Source: Paraburkholderia fungorum (GTDB taxonomy: Bacteria; Pseudomonadota; Gammaproteobacteria; Burkholderiales; Burkholderiaceae). From it: a DNA stretch of 64,000 bases. Made by a program: the position numbers and the translations under genes. Positions 7,337 through 16,541 of this stretch are shown here, in pieces (position 1 is the stretch's first letter; each line of letters opens with the position of its first letter). Location: NCBI RefSeq assembly GCF_900099835.1, contig NZ_FNKP01000002.1, forward strand, positions 1,984,001 through 2,048,000, read 5' to 3'. The notes under the pieces are model-generated. The model saw only the letters and a list, made by a program, of their open reading frames with translations. It searched no databases and was not told where the DNA came from.

Positions 7337-8640
7337 TGAGCACGAATACTTCTACTGCTGACAGCAATCCGGTGGCGGTTAAAGCGTCGTCGGCGAGCGG
7401 CAAAGACCTGCTCAATCTCGCGCAGTTGCGCGCGTTCCGCCTCGTCGCCGATATGGGCAGCGCGACCCGCGCGGCCGCCGCGCTGTTTCGCGCGCAATCG
7501 GCTGTCACGCGTTCCGTGCAGGAACTGGAGTCGGCGCTCGGCGAACCGCTGTTCGATCGCGGCCCTTCCGGCATGCTGCCCACGCCCGTCGGGCGGGCGG
7601 TTTTGCAGCGCTGCGAGCGGATTTTCGCGGAACTCGAAGAACTCGCGCAATGGTGTGCTGCACGCCAGGCACGTCGCAGGCCTGCGGCAGAGGGCGCATT
7701 GCCCGCTTATCTGTTGAATACGCGGCGGCTGCAACTGTTCGCGGCGCTTGCACGGCATCGGCACATGCCGAGCGCGGCTAAAACCTTCGGCATCAGTCAA
7801 CCGGCTGTGAGTACTGCGATTCGTGTACTGGAAAGCGGCTCGGGTTTGAGTCTGTTTCATCGCAGCCCGCGCGGGATTCTGCTCACTGCGGAAGGCGAAA
7901 CTTTCCTGCTTCACGTGCGCCGCGCGTTGAACGAACTGCGCCACGTCCCTGACGATATTGCCGCGTTGCACGGCAAGATTCAGGGCGCGGTCACGGTCGG
8001 CGCATTGCCGCTTGGACGCACGCTTATCCTGCCTAAAGCCATCGCGCGAATGACCTCGGAAAATCCGGGCGTGCGCGTCGCCACCGACGAAAGCTCGTAC
8101 GAGACGCTCGTCGCGGGTCTGCGTGCAGGCGACATCGATTTCATCCTCGGCGCGCTGCGCGATAACGACGCCAGCAGCGGCCTCAAAAACGAGCGTTTGA
8201 TGTCGGAAGACATGGTCGTGCTGGTGCGCCACGATCATCCGCTGACGCGTGAACGCGATCTGACCATCATGGGTCTGCGGGACGCGCAATGGGTGTTGCC
8301 GCGCAGTAACGCGCCCGCCCGTGCGCTGTTCGAAGCGCAATTCAAGCGATTGAAAGTGAAGCCGCCGCTGCCCACGGTCGAGACCGCCGACCTCGCAGTG
8401 ATTCGCGGATTGCTGCTCGGCACGGACATGGCGGCTGCGTTGTCGGCGCAGCAGCTGCATCACGAGGTGCAATCGGGTCAGTTAGTCGTGCTCGACGTGC
8501 AATTGCACAATACCCGCCGCGATATCGGGCTGACCGTTCGCGCCGCCGGCACGCCCTCGCCTGCCGCGCGCGCATTGATCGACGCGATCCGGCTCTCGGT
8601 GGTGGACGTGACGCGCACCATCAACATCGGCGCGAACTAG
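7333..8640 (+). CDS. LysR-type regulator with two tandem N-terminal HTH domains
   Basis: Protein of 435 residues, against about 300 for an ordinary LysR regulator, because it carries two LysR-like winged helices. The first spans about residues 29-90 (AQLRAFRLVADMGSATRAAA, QSAVTRSVQELE). The second spans about 130-193 (RRLQLFAALARHRHMPSAAK, SQPAVSTAIRVLE). A single LysR substrate-binding domain follows (about 216-425). Tandem-HTH LysR proteins occur beside aromatic-acid genes in other proteobacteria, which fits the ligBA neighbour. It is translationally coupled to the preceding GntR gene (ATG inside an ATGA overlap), so two regulators of different families are made together. Confidence 0.87.
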   Translation: MMSTNTSTADSNPVAVKASSASGKDLLNLAQLRAFRLVADMGSATRAAAALFRAQSAVTRSVQELESALGEPLFDRGPSGMLPTPVGRAVLQRCERIFAELEELAQWCAARQARRRPAAEGALPAYLLNTRRLQLFAALARHRHMPSAAKTFGISQPAVSTAIRVLESGSGLSLFHRSPRGILLTAEGETFLLHVRRALNELRHVPDDIAALHGKIQGAVTVGALPLGRTLILPKAIARMTSENPGVRVATDESSYETLVAGLRAGDIDFILGALRDNDASSGLKNERLMSEDMVVLVRHDHPLTRERDLTIMGLRDAQWVLPRSNAPARALFEAQFKRLKVKPPLPTVETADLAVIRGLLLGTDMAAALSAQQLHHEVQSGQLVVLDVQLHNTRRDIGLTVRAAGTPSPAARALIDAIRLSVVDVTRTINIGAN

Positions 8641-8643
8641 GTA

Positions 8644-8666
8644 GCGGGCCGTTCGACTCGGCCCGC
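8644..8666 (+). terminator. Terminator of the GntR-LysR operon
   Basis: GCGGGCCG and CGGCCCGC form a perfect 8-bp GC-rich stem with a 7-base loop, directly after the LysR stop codon and followed by a pyrimidine-rich tail. Confidence 0.7.
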
Positions 8667-8785
8667 TTCGCTCTTCTGCCTGAACCTAAAGGCAATAGAC
8701 GATCCGGTTGTCGCGCAAGCCGCTTAAGAAGTGCTTCGAATGGTGCTGGTGAGGACTACACCATCTGCAGGTGCCCCAAACGCGA

Positions 8786-10945
8786 TCATCGAGCTTCTGC
8801 ATGCACCTTCGCGCCGAAGCGCTCGACACATGCCTGCCGCACCCTCTCCACCGACACCGCCCAGCCTTCCCCCGGTGCACGGCGAAACACCCGCAATGTG
8901 TGCGGATACCACGGCGAATCGTCACGGCCGTGCATCCAGCGCCAGTCGACATCTTTTTCCGGCAGCATCACCCAACACGGCTTACCCAGTGACGCGACCA
9001 GATGCGCGGTGGACGTATCGACGGCAATCACCAGATCGAGTTGATCGATGATCGCGGCCGTGTCCGCGAAATCGGTGACGAGCGTACCGACATCGAGCAA
9101 CGGTTGACCGGCCGGCGGATTACGCGCCTCGTCCTCGCCCTGCCCTTTTTGCAGGCTCACAAAGCTCACTCCCGGCACACTCCACAGCGGAGCAAGCGTG
9201 GCGAGCGACGGCATCGAGCGATTCGCGTCGTTGTGATGTTTCGTGTTGCCCTTCCACACCAGACCGATCTTGCGATCCGCCGGCAGCATGTCAAGCATCG
9301 GCCGCCATTGCTCGCGCAGCGCAGGATCGACTTTAAGCTGCACGGGGCGCGGAATCGTTTCGATGGTTGTGCGCAGATAGAACGGTGCGCTCAGCAGACT
9401 CGTCCAGCAATCGTAACGCGACATACGAGCCATCGCCGTCGCATGATCCAGCATCTCGTCGGCACCGGCTACTCCCGCCATCAACCGATGCAAACCCGGC
9501 GCGCACGCGAACGCAATATGAGCGGCGCCTTGCGCTTTTAGCAGCGGTAGATAACGCGCGAATTGCAGCATGTCGCCGAGTCCGTCTTCCTGCCAGACCA
9601 GCACCGATTTACCGGCAAGCGGTTCGCCGAGCCACTGCGGACAACTGAGCATCGACCGAGTCTTGTAGTGGATGAAAGCCGGCTGTTCGTAACGGTACTC
9701 GTATTGCTGCCAACCCTCTTCGAATTGACCGATGCTGAGCAGCAGAACCGCGAGACCGAAGCGGGCTTCACCGTAATCGGAACGGATGACAAGCGCCTCG
9801 CGATACGCGCGTTCCGCCTCGGGCAATCGCTTCAGTTGCGCCAGCGCGTTGCCGAGATTGGCGTACGCCTCGGCGAGTTGCGGATTCACTTCGATCGCCT
9901 GCCGGAACGCCTCGACGGCTTCCGGATAACGGTCAATACGACGCAGCACGCAGCCCAGATTGTTATGCGCATGCGCAATGCCGGGGTTCAAACGAATCGC
10001 GTCGCGATAAGCCTGTTCGGCATCGGCGAGACGCTCCTGTTTGAACAGGGCAATGCCGAGGTTGTAATAAGCCTCCGCATACTGCGGACGATGCACGATC
10101 GCGTCGCGATAAGCCGCTTCCGCTTCGGTCAGGCGCTCCAGTTCGATCAGCACCGCACCGAGGTTCAGATGCGCCTCCGCGAACTCGGGCCGGATGGTCA
10201 GCGCGAGGCGGCAAGCGAGTTCCGCTTCGACGAGCCGGTTGGCCGCCTTCAGCACGCCGCCGAGATTATTGAGTGCTTCCGGGTATTGCGGGCGGATCGT
10301 CAACGCCTCGCGATAGGCCGCGTCGGCTTCGTCGGCGCGGCCGAGTTCCACCAGCACGCTACCGAGGTTGTTATGCACCTCTGCATGCCCCTGAAGACCC
10401 GGCAACGCCTTGCGATAAGACACTTCCGCGTCATGCGGACGGCCCAGGTCACGTAGCACGATGCCCCGGTTGTAATGCGCCTCCGCGAAATCCGCGCGAA
10501 TCGACACGGCCTGGCTGTACGACGCTTCCGCTTCCTGCCGGTAGCCTAGCCCGTAAAGCACGATACCGAGCTGATAGTGAGCTTCGGCCTGGTCCGGCCG
10601 CAACGACACCAGTTCGCGATACATCGCTTTCGCGGCGGACAAACGCCCGAGCGACTTGTACAGCGAGCCGAGGCTGCTGTACACCTCGGCGAAACCGGGT
10701 TTGAGTTGCAGGCACTGACGCCAGTAGTTTTCCGCATCGGCGACCTTGAGCTGAGCAAGCGAACAGGCACCGGCGATATTCAACGCTTGCGCGCGCGCGT
10801 CGGCTGGCAGCGTCGCGTCTTCGCAAACGGGCGTCACCAGCGACAAAGCGTCGGCGAACTGGCCGGCCGAGCTCAACGAAACGGCCCGCTGGTTGAGGTC
10901 GGCAATATCGGCAATCGGGGATGCGTGCGTCTGCGTGAGCGTCAT
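8786..10945 (-). CDS. TPR-repeat protein with C-terminal glycosyltransferase-like domain
   Basis: Protein of 719 residues. Residues about 45-425 are roughly eleven tetratricopeptide repeats with the recurrent pattern AEAHYNLGxxLxxLGRxxEAExxYRxAL, a protein-binding scaffold. The C-terminal part (about 440-710) includes VWQEDGLGDMLQFARYLPLL, IGLVWKGNTKHHND and LDLVIAVDTSTAHLVASLGKPCWVMLP. It resembles the GT9/GT41-like domain found behind TPR arrays in proteobacteria, which may glycosylate proteins or cell-surface glycans. There is no signal peptide. It stands alone between terminators and a metal-uptake operon, so its partner is not indicated by context. Confidence 0.82.
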   Translation of the reverse strand: MTLTQTHASPIADIADLNQRAVSLSSAGQFADALSLVTPVCEDATLPADARAQALNIAGACSLAQLKVADAENYWRQCLQLKPGFAEVYSSLGSLYKSLGRLSAAKAMYRELVSLRPDQAEAHYQLGIVLYGLGYRQEAEASYSQAVSIRADFAEAHYNRGIVLRDLGRPHDAEVSYRKALPGLQGHAEVHNNLGSVLVELGRADEADAAYREALTIRPQYPEALNNLGGVLKAANRLVEAELACRLALTIRPEFAEAHLNLGAVLIELERLTEAEAAYRDAIVHRPQYAEAYYNLGIALFKQERLADAEQAYRDAIRLNPGIAHAHNNLGCVLRRIDRYPEAVEAFRQAIEVNPQLAEAYANLGNALAQLKRLPEAERAYREALVIRSDYGEARFGLAVLLLSIGQFEEGWQQYEYRYEQPAFIHYKTRSMLSCPQWLGEPLAGKSVLVWQEDGLGDMLQFARYLPLLKAQGAAHIAFACAPGLHRLMAGVAGADEMLDHATAMARMSRYDCWTSLLSAPFYLRTTIETIPRPVQLKVDPALREQWRPMLDMLPADRKIGLVWKGNTKHHNDANRSMPSLATLAPLWSVPGVSFVSLQKGQGEDEARNPPAGQPLLDVGTLVTDFADTAAIIDQLDLVIAVDTSTAHLVASLGKPCWVMLPEKDVDWRWMHGRDDSPWYPHTLRVFRRAPGEGWAVSVERVRQACVERFGAKVHAEAR

Positions 10946-11184
10946 GAGTCGTAGGAATGAAATCGGGGCGAGGCGCGGTTCGGCGCTCTTCCCTCGCGGA
11001 CATAACGAACCTCCGGCCCGGGACGGAAAGAGGAACGGCTACCACACAGCTTACGGGAACCGGCGCTGGACCAACGCGAAGAACTGAGCGGCTTTTTGCC
11101 GTCTAATCTGGCGCTATACGCGGAATCACGCGAGATAAATCTGTAAGGCAATGCTAAAATCGCCCCGCCTTTATCCCGACCATC

Positions 11185-11586
11185 ATGACGCTACGTTCCC
11201 GCAACCACCTGACCGCATGGCTTGGCCTGTTCGCCATGTGGCTCGTCGTGTTCGCGCCGCTCGTGAGTCAGATGCTGGTGGCGAACCAGGCACACGAGCC
11301 TATCGCCGCGCTGTGTTCGGCGCTCCATCCGTCTGGCGCGAGCGACGCAACGCTGGTCAGTCATGCCGGTCCCGAGCCGGTACATCTCAGTCACGACGAC
11401 GCATTCGGCGCGTGCGGCTACTGTCATCTGCTCGAGCATCATGTCGCGATGCCGACAGTCGCAGCAATCGAACCGCCGGCCGCCCTCGCGCTGGCCGGCA
11501 CCGCGCCGCCCACACTCTCCACCCGCTTTACTCCGCTCGGCGCGTTCCCTTCGGGACGCCCCAGAGACCCGCCTGCTGTTTCCTGA
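11185..11586 (+). CDS. DUF2946 family small membrane/periplasmic protein
   Basis: Protein of 133 residues with an N-terminal hydrophobic helix (TAWLGLFAMWLVVFAPLVSQML) and a periplasmic part. That part contains HLSHDDAFGACGYCHLLEHH, a CxxC pair flanked by histidines typical of DUF2946. Such proteins are commonly encoded just upstream of TonB-dependent receptors and PepSY proteins, as here. The Cys/His cluster suggests transient metal binding, perhaps copper, but this is inference. No clear Shine-Dalgarno precedes the ATG. Confidence 0.78.
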   Translation: MTLRSRNHLTAWLGLFAMWLVVFAPLVSQMLVANQAHEPIAALCSALHPSGASDATLVSHAGPEPVHLSHDDAFGACGYCHLLEHHVAMPTVAAIEPPAALALAGTAPPTLSTRFTPLGAFPSGRPRDPPAVS

Positions 11587-11695
11587 TCACTGCCGGTTCT
11601 GATCGCGCGTTTTTCGCGTCTATTGCACCAGTCGCACTCATCGTTTCCGACGAGGGGGCGCGCGATCGCCTGTCCAATGCATCAAGGAAACTTTC

Positions 11696-14095
11696 ATGTT
11701 CAACTTCGCGCTGCGAAGGCTGCCCCTTTGCGCCCGCAGAGGCGCGCGCGGCCTCGCGTCCAACCGGTTGTCACAACCGTTTTTTTCGTCGTATTTCCGC
11801 GCTGATCTGAAGGCCTGCTGGCCTGCGCTGATTCCCGCAATCGTTGCTCCCGTGGCTCATGCGGAAAGCGCCAGTACGAATACCGAAGCCACCTTGCCCG
11901 CGGTCAGCGTCAGCGCTTCAAATACGGCGGCCACGCCCCGCGCCGTCGCCCCGAACCTGCCCGCCTCCGTCGAAACCGTGACGCGCGAGCAGTTCAGCAA
12001 CTGGAACGTCGTCAACACCGAAGACACGCTGAAGTACATGCCGAACTTCGCTGTGCGCAAGCGTTTTATCGGCGATGTGAACTCGCTGATAGCCGTACGC
12101 GGTACGAGCAATTCGCAAAGTGCACGCGGTCTCGTCTACGCAGACGGTCTGCTGCTCAGCAATCTGCTCGGCAACAGCTTTACGTTTGCGCCGCGCTGGT
12201 CGATGGTGTCGCCCGACGAGATCCAGCAGGTCGACGTGATTTACGGGCCATTCTCGGCGCTATATCCGGGCAACTCGCTCGGTGCGACGGTGCTCATCAG
12301 CACCTACATGCCGAAAAAATTCGAGGCCACCGCCGACGTCAAGGCGTTCACCCAGCATTTCAGCCTGTATGGCGTGAATCAGAATTTCAACGGCAGTGAA
12401 ATGAGCGCGTCGATCGGCGACCGGATCGGCAAGTTCTCTTATCGGCTTGCTGTCAATCACCTGGAGAATACGAGTCAGCCGTTGCAATTCGCGACGCTCG
12501 CGCAGTCGAGCACGCCCGCGACGGCCGCCGCAACACCCGTGACGGGCGCGTATTTCTATAACAACCAGACCAATACGCCGACGGCCGTACTCGGCGTCAA
12601 CGGCGAAGGCATCGAACACACGGTGCAGGATCAGTTCAAGCTGAAAACGCAGTACGACTTCACGCCGACACTGCAAGCCGGATTTACGCTCGGCTACTGG
12701 CATCAGACCTATAACAGCGCGACGTCGAGCTTCCTGCGCGACGCGGACGGCAATCCTGTCTATAGCGGCACGGTCTCGATCGGCGGCTATCAATACACGA
12801 TCCCCGCCGCGGCTTTTGCACCGAGTCTCGGTCATAGCGAGAACTGGCTATATGGCGTGTCGCTAAAAACGCGCAACGCTACAGGCTGGAACGGCGAAGC
12901 GATCGCGTCGTATTACGACGTGAGCAATAGCGTGGCGCGCACCGCCAACTCCGGCGCGCCGGGCAACGGTCCCGGCACGGTGATTTTCGGCGACGGCACC
13001 GGCTGGAAAACACTCGATTTACGCAGCACGTACACGCCGTTCAGCACGCAAGCCGGACTCGCTAATCACGCGCTGAGTTTCGGCTATCACTACGACAATT
13101 ACTTCCTCGATAACCAGAGTTACAACACGCTGAACTGGCGCGATGGCGAAGCCACATCGTTCGCCAATTCATTCGTCGGCAAGACGCAGACCCAGGCGCT
13201 TTACGCGCAGGACGCGTGGCGTTTTCTACCGCGCTGGAAACTGGTCTACGGCGTACGTTATGAAGATTGGCAGGCTTATGGCGGTGCGCAAGGGCTGCCT
13301 GGCCAGAGCATTGCCTACAGCGATGCAAACCAGCACCACTTCTCGCCGAAAGCATCACTCTCGTTCGACGTCACCGACGATCTGACCTTACGCGCGTCGA
13401 TTGGCCGCGCTTATCGATTTCCTACAGTCAGCGAATTGTTCCAGGGGCAAATCAACGGATCGTCGATCGTCAATAACAATCCGAATCTGAAACCCGAAGA
13501 CGATCTTTCGAAAGAACTCACTGCCGAATGGGCGCACTGGAACGGCGTGTTCCGCTTCTCGCTGTTTCAGGACGACGTGAAGAACACGATCTTCAGTCAG
13601 ACCGATACGACCGTGATTCCCAATGTGACGAACTTTCAGAACATCGGCAAAGTCCGTTCGCGTGGTGTCGAAACCAGCTACTCGGGACAGGATGTGCTCG
13701 TGCATGGACTCGATCTGCTAGCAAGCGTGGCTTATACGCAGTCGAAAATCATCGCCAATGCGCAGAACCCTGCGTCGGTCGGCAAGTACTTTTACCGGAT
13801 TCCGCTATGGCGTGCGGATCTCGCCGCGACCTATCGCTTCAGCGAACGCGCGGCGCTCACGCTTGCCGCGCGTTACTCGGGGCGCCAGTACAACACGCTC
13901 ACCAACACCGACACCAATCCCGATGTATTCGGCGGCACCAGTTCGTACACGGTGGCGGATGCGAAATTCACCTTCCGTCCGACGAAGCTGAGTGAAGTCG
14001 GCATTGGCGTCGACAACCTGTTCGATGCGCGCTACTTCGTCTATCACCCGTATCCGGGCCGCACGTTTTACGTGGAAGCCAAGCTGCGCATGTAA
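11696..14095 (+). CDS. TonB-dependent outer-membrane receptor
   Basis: Outer-membrane receptor of 799 residues for energised uptake of a metal complex or similar ligand. It has an unusually long basic leader before the hydrophobic segment and an AHAES cleavage region near residue 57. The plug contains NTEDTLKYMPNFAVRKRFIGD and VIYGPFSALYPGNSLG. A beta-barrel follows and ends in an aromatic-rich strand (GRTFYVEAKLRM). There is no STN domain, so no FecIR-type signalling. AAGGAAA precedes the start. It is flanked by DUF2946 and a PepSY reductase gene, which points to iron or copper acquisition with reduction of the ligand. Confidence 0.9.
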   Translation: MFNFALRRLPLCARRGARGLASNRLSQPFFSSYFRADLKACWPALIPAIVAPVAHAESASTNTEATLPAVSVSASNTAATPRAVAPNLPASVETVTREQFSNWNVVNTEDTLKYMPNFAVRKRFIGDVNSLIAVRGTSNSQSARGLVYADGLLLSNLLGNSFTFAPRWSMVSPDEIQQVDVIYGPFSALYPGNSLGATVLISTYMPKKFEATADVKAFTQHFSLYGVNQNFNGSEMSASIGDRIGKFSYRLAVNHLENTSQPLQFATLAQSSTPATAAATPVTGAYFYNNQTNTPTAVLGVNGEGIEHTVQDQFKLKTQYDFTPTLQAGFTLGYWHQTYNSATSSFLRDADGNPVYSGTVSIGGYQYTIPAAAFAPSLGHSENWLYGVSLKTRNATGWNGEAIASYYDVSNSVARTANSGAPGNGPGTVIFGDGTGWKTLDLRSTYTPFSTQAGLANHALSFGYHYDNYFLDNQSYNTLNWRDGEATSFANSFVGKTQTQALYAQDAWRFLPRWKLVYGVRYEDWQAYGGAQGLPGQSIAYSDANQHHFSPKASLSFDVTDDLTLRASIGRAYRFPTVSELFQGQINGSSIVNNNPNLKPEDDLSKELTAEWAHWNGVFRFSLFQDDVKNTIFSQTDTTVIPNVTNFQNIGKVRSRGVETSYSGQDVLVHGLDLLASVAYTQSKIIANAQNPASVGKYFYRIPLWRADLAATYRFSERAALTLAARYSGRQYNTLTNTDTNPDVFGGTSSYTVADAKFTFRPTKLSEVGIGVDNLFDARYFVYHPYPGRTFYVEAKLRM

Positions 14096-14128
14096 GCGCG
14101 CAACCCCATTCCGACTGACGAGGATTTC

Positions 14129-15613
14129 ATGTCCACCACGACTGCCGCTCAACGCGTAAGCCCGGCGACGGGCACCACTCATCCCGGCTATCGAACACTC
14201 TGGCGCTGGCATTTTTACGCCGGTCTGTTCGTCATGCCGTTTCTGATCGTGCTCGCGATAACGGGCACGTTGTACTGTTTTCAGCCACAGATCGAGCCGC
14301 TGCTCTATCGTCACCAGATGGTTGTCGACACGCAAGCCGTGCCGAGACTCAGCGAAGACGTGTTGCTCGCCAGAGCGCGCGCCGCGATGCCGCAAGGCGC
14401 TGTCGCGTTGACCGCAATGATCGCCAGCGACCCCAATCGCAGCACCGAATTCATTTTCCGTCTCGCCGACGGCGACAAGCAAAGCGTCTACCTGAACCCG
14501 TACAACGGCGATGTACTCGGCACCTTGAGTGTCGAGCGACGTTTCATGCAGGTGGACCGCATGCTGCATCGCAAGTTGCTGCTCGGTAAGCCTGGCGAAC
14601 TTTTGATGGAACTTGCCGCATGCTGGACGCTCGTGATGATCGGCACAGGCATCGCGCTATGGTGGCCGCGTGAGAAAACAGCTATACGTCGGGCACTTTT
14701 GCCTCGCTTCACGCTGAAGGGTCGCGCGCTTTGGAAGAGCGTTCATGCGGTGATGGGCCTCTGGCTCGCGCTCGGCGCACTCGCGTTCGTGCTGAGCGGA
14801 CTCCCGTGGTCGGGTTCGTGGGGCAAGCAGTTCAAGACGCTTGCGACGGCGGCGAATCTCGGCGCGCCGGAAGGCTCGTGGGGTGGCTTGCCTTTGCGCT
14901 CCGTGCTGCCTGGAGCGCAATCCGTCAATGCGCCAGATGCGACCCACGCTCAACACCATGGACACGCGGCCGATACGGACTCGATGCCCGGCATGGTGAT
15001 GGACGACCTGCCTTTGCCGTTGACTCCATGGGCCGTCGGCAACGCGCCGGTGCCTCACTCCTCATCGAGCGATACGCAAACCGCGCAGCCGTTGTCGCTC
15101 GGACGCATCGTGGCGCTGACCGCGTCGATCGGCGTGACGGACGGTTACAGCATCGTGCTGCCCACGTCCGCGACCGGCGTTTACACGGTGTCGTATTTTC
15201 CCGCCGATCCGAAAGACGAGCGCACGTTGTACCTCGACCAATACAGCGGCGAGGTACTGAAGGACATTCGCTACGACGACTACGGCGCGGTAGCGAAAGC
15301 GGTGTCGTATGGCACCTCGCTGCACATGGGACGTTACTTCGGCGTGGCGAATCAGGTTATCTGCGCGGCCATTTCGCTCGGACTCGCGGCAATGGCCGTC
15401 ACCGGCTTCGTGATGTGGTGGAAGCGGCGGCCCCAGCGCTCGCTCGGAGCACCGTCGCGCGAACGGGCCGCACCGCCGATGCGCGGCTGGAAAACCGGCC
15501 TCGTTCTGCTCGGCATCGTCTTTCCGCTGATGGGCGCAACGATACTGGCTGTGTGGATCGCAGACCGGCTGGTTTTCGGTCGGGCGACGAGGCGCAGCGT
15601 AAGCGCGAGTTAA
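14129..15613 (+). CDS. PepSY-associated membrane protein (PiuB-like reductase)
   Basis: Inner-membrane protein of 494 residues with the PepSY-TM layout. A first helix (YAGLFVMPFLIVLAITGTLYCF) is followed by a periplasmic PepSY region (RLADGDKQSVYLNPYNGDVLG), a second and third helix near residues 160-180 and 205-230, a second PepSY-like region (LYLDQYSGEVLKDIRYDDYG) and C-terminal helices. Histidines in the helices (HFYAGLF, HRKLLLGKPGEL, SLHMGRYFG) suit haem- or flavin-linked reduction of ferric or cupric complexes, as proposed for PiuB/FoxB proteins. It lies 33 bp after the receptor, so the two are very likely one operon. Confidence 0.85.
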   Translation: MSTTTAAQRVSPATGTTHPGYRTLWRWHFYAGLFVMPFLIVLAITGTLYCFQPQIEPLLYRHQMVVDTQAVPRLSEDVLLARARAAMPQGAVALTAMIASDPNRSTEFIFRLADGDKQSVYLNPYNGDVLGTLSVERRFMQVDRMLHRKLLLGKPGELLMELAACWTLVMIGTGIALWWPREKTAIRRALLPRFTLKGRALWKSVHAVMGLWLALGALAFVLSGLPWSGSWGKQFKTLATAANLGAPEGSWGGLPLRSVLPGAQSVNAPDATHAQHHGHAADTDSMPGMVMDDLPLPLTPWAVGNAPVPHSSSSDTQTAQPLSLGRIVALTASIGVTDGYSIVLPTSATGVYTVSYFPADPKDERTLYLDQYSGEVLKDIRYDDYGAVAKAVSYGTSLHMGRYFGVANQVICAAISLGLAAMAVTGFVMWWKRRPQRSLGAPSRERAAPPMRGWKTGLVLLGIVFPLMGATILAVWIADRLVFGRATRRSVSAS

Positions 15614-15686
15614 GCCGACAAGCCGATTCATCTGAAAAATCACCGCGCCGGTCAGCAGCCAACAACTAACGCATTGCCCCCGAAGA

Positions 15687-15717
15687 TCGTTTACGATACA
15701 TTTTGCTCGTTTATGAT
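15687..15717 (+). promoter_or_regulatory. Direct repeat upstream of the DeoR-family regulator gene
   Basis: TCGTTTACGAT and TCGTTTATGAT are repeated exactly 20 bp apart, about two helical turns, 30-60 bp upstream of the regulator start. TCGTTTA-type direct repeats are typical operators of DeoR/GlpR-family repressors, so autoregulation is likely. Confidence 0.55.
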
Positions 15718-15746
15718 CGATTTAAGCGAATCTCAAAGGGGGACAC

Positions 15747-16541
15747 ATGCAACGAACGCGGCAGGAAGCCGAAAGCGGCCTTTTACCCGAGCAGCGCGAA
15801 CAGCTAATACTCGAGCGCCTGCGCGCAAACGGCCGCGTGCTGGCCGCCGCGCTCGCCGCCGAATTGCAGACCTCCGAGCACACGGTGCGCCGCCATCTGC
15901 GCGATCTGGCCGAACAGGGCCACTGCAAGCGCGTGTACGGCGGCGCACTGCTGACGTCCCCGGCCGACAAACCCGCCGCTGTGCGCATGAACGAAGCGCC
16001 CGACCGCAAGGCGCGCCTCGCGATTGCGGCGGTGTCGATCGTGCGGCCCCGGCAGATCATCCTGCTCGACGCGGGTTCGACCAACGTCGCGATCGCCGCC
16101 GCGCTGCCCGACAACGCTGACCTGACCGTCGTGACGAATTCGCCCGAAGCCTGCACTCGCCTGCTGAACCGTCCCGGTTTCGACGTGATTCTGGTCGGCG
16201 GACGCATCGCGCGCGGCGCGGCGGGTTCGCTCGGCGCCACGTCGCTACTGCAAATCCAGCAGATTCGCGCCGACGTCTGCTTCCTCGGCGCCTGTGCGTT
16301 CGACCCGGACGAAGGCGTCGCCGCATTCGACGCCGAAGACGCCGAACTCAAACGCGCGATGGTCAAGGCGAGCGGCCAGGTCGCCATCGCGCTGACCTCG
16401 GAAAAGTTGATGACCGCAGCGCCGTACGCGGTCGCGCCCGCGTCGGCGGTCGATTATCTGTTCGTCGAAACCGACGTGCCGGCCGCACGCCTCGCGAGCC
16501 TCGAAGCGGTTTGCGACAACGTGACGGTGGCCCGCTCATGA
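15747..16541 (+). CDS. DeoR/GlpR-family transcriptional regulator
   Basis: Repressor of 264 residues. The N-terminal HTH (RQQLILERLRANGRVLAAALAAELQTSEHTVRRHLRDL) is followed by the DeoR sensor domain with the phospho-sugar binding loop ILLDAGSTNVAIA and later LVGGRIARGAAGSLG. The start follows a strong AAAGGGGG. It overlaps the following MFS transporter gene by 4 bp (ATGA). The effector is probably a phosphorylated sugar or sugar alcohol handled by that transporter, but nothing here names it. Confidence 0.87.
   Translation: MQRTRQEAESGLLPEQREQLILERLRANGRVLAAALAAELQTSEHTVRRHLRDLAEQGHCKRVYGGALLTSPADKPAAVRMNEAPDRKARLAIAAVSIVRPRQIILLDAGSTNVAIAAALPDNADLTVVTNSPEACTRLLNRPGFDVILVGGRIARGAAGSLGATSLLQIQQIRADVCFLGACAFDPDEGVAAFDAEDAELKRAMVKASGQVAIALTSEKLMTAAPYAVAPASAVDYLFVETDVPAARLASLEAVCDNVTVARS

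Noticed and set aside
9600..10900. DNA-level direct repeats in the TPR gene
   Set aside because: They follow the 34-residue TPR periodicity (102 bp) and are explained by the protein repeats.
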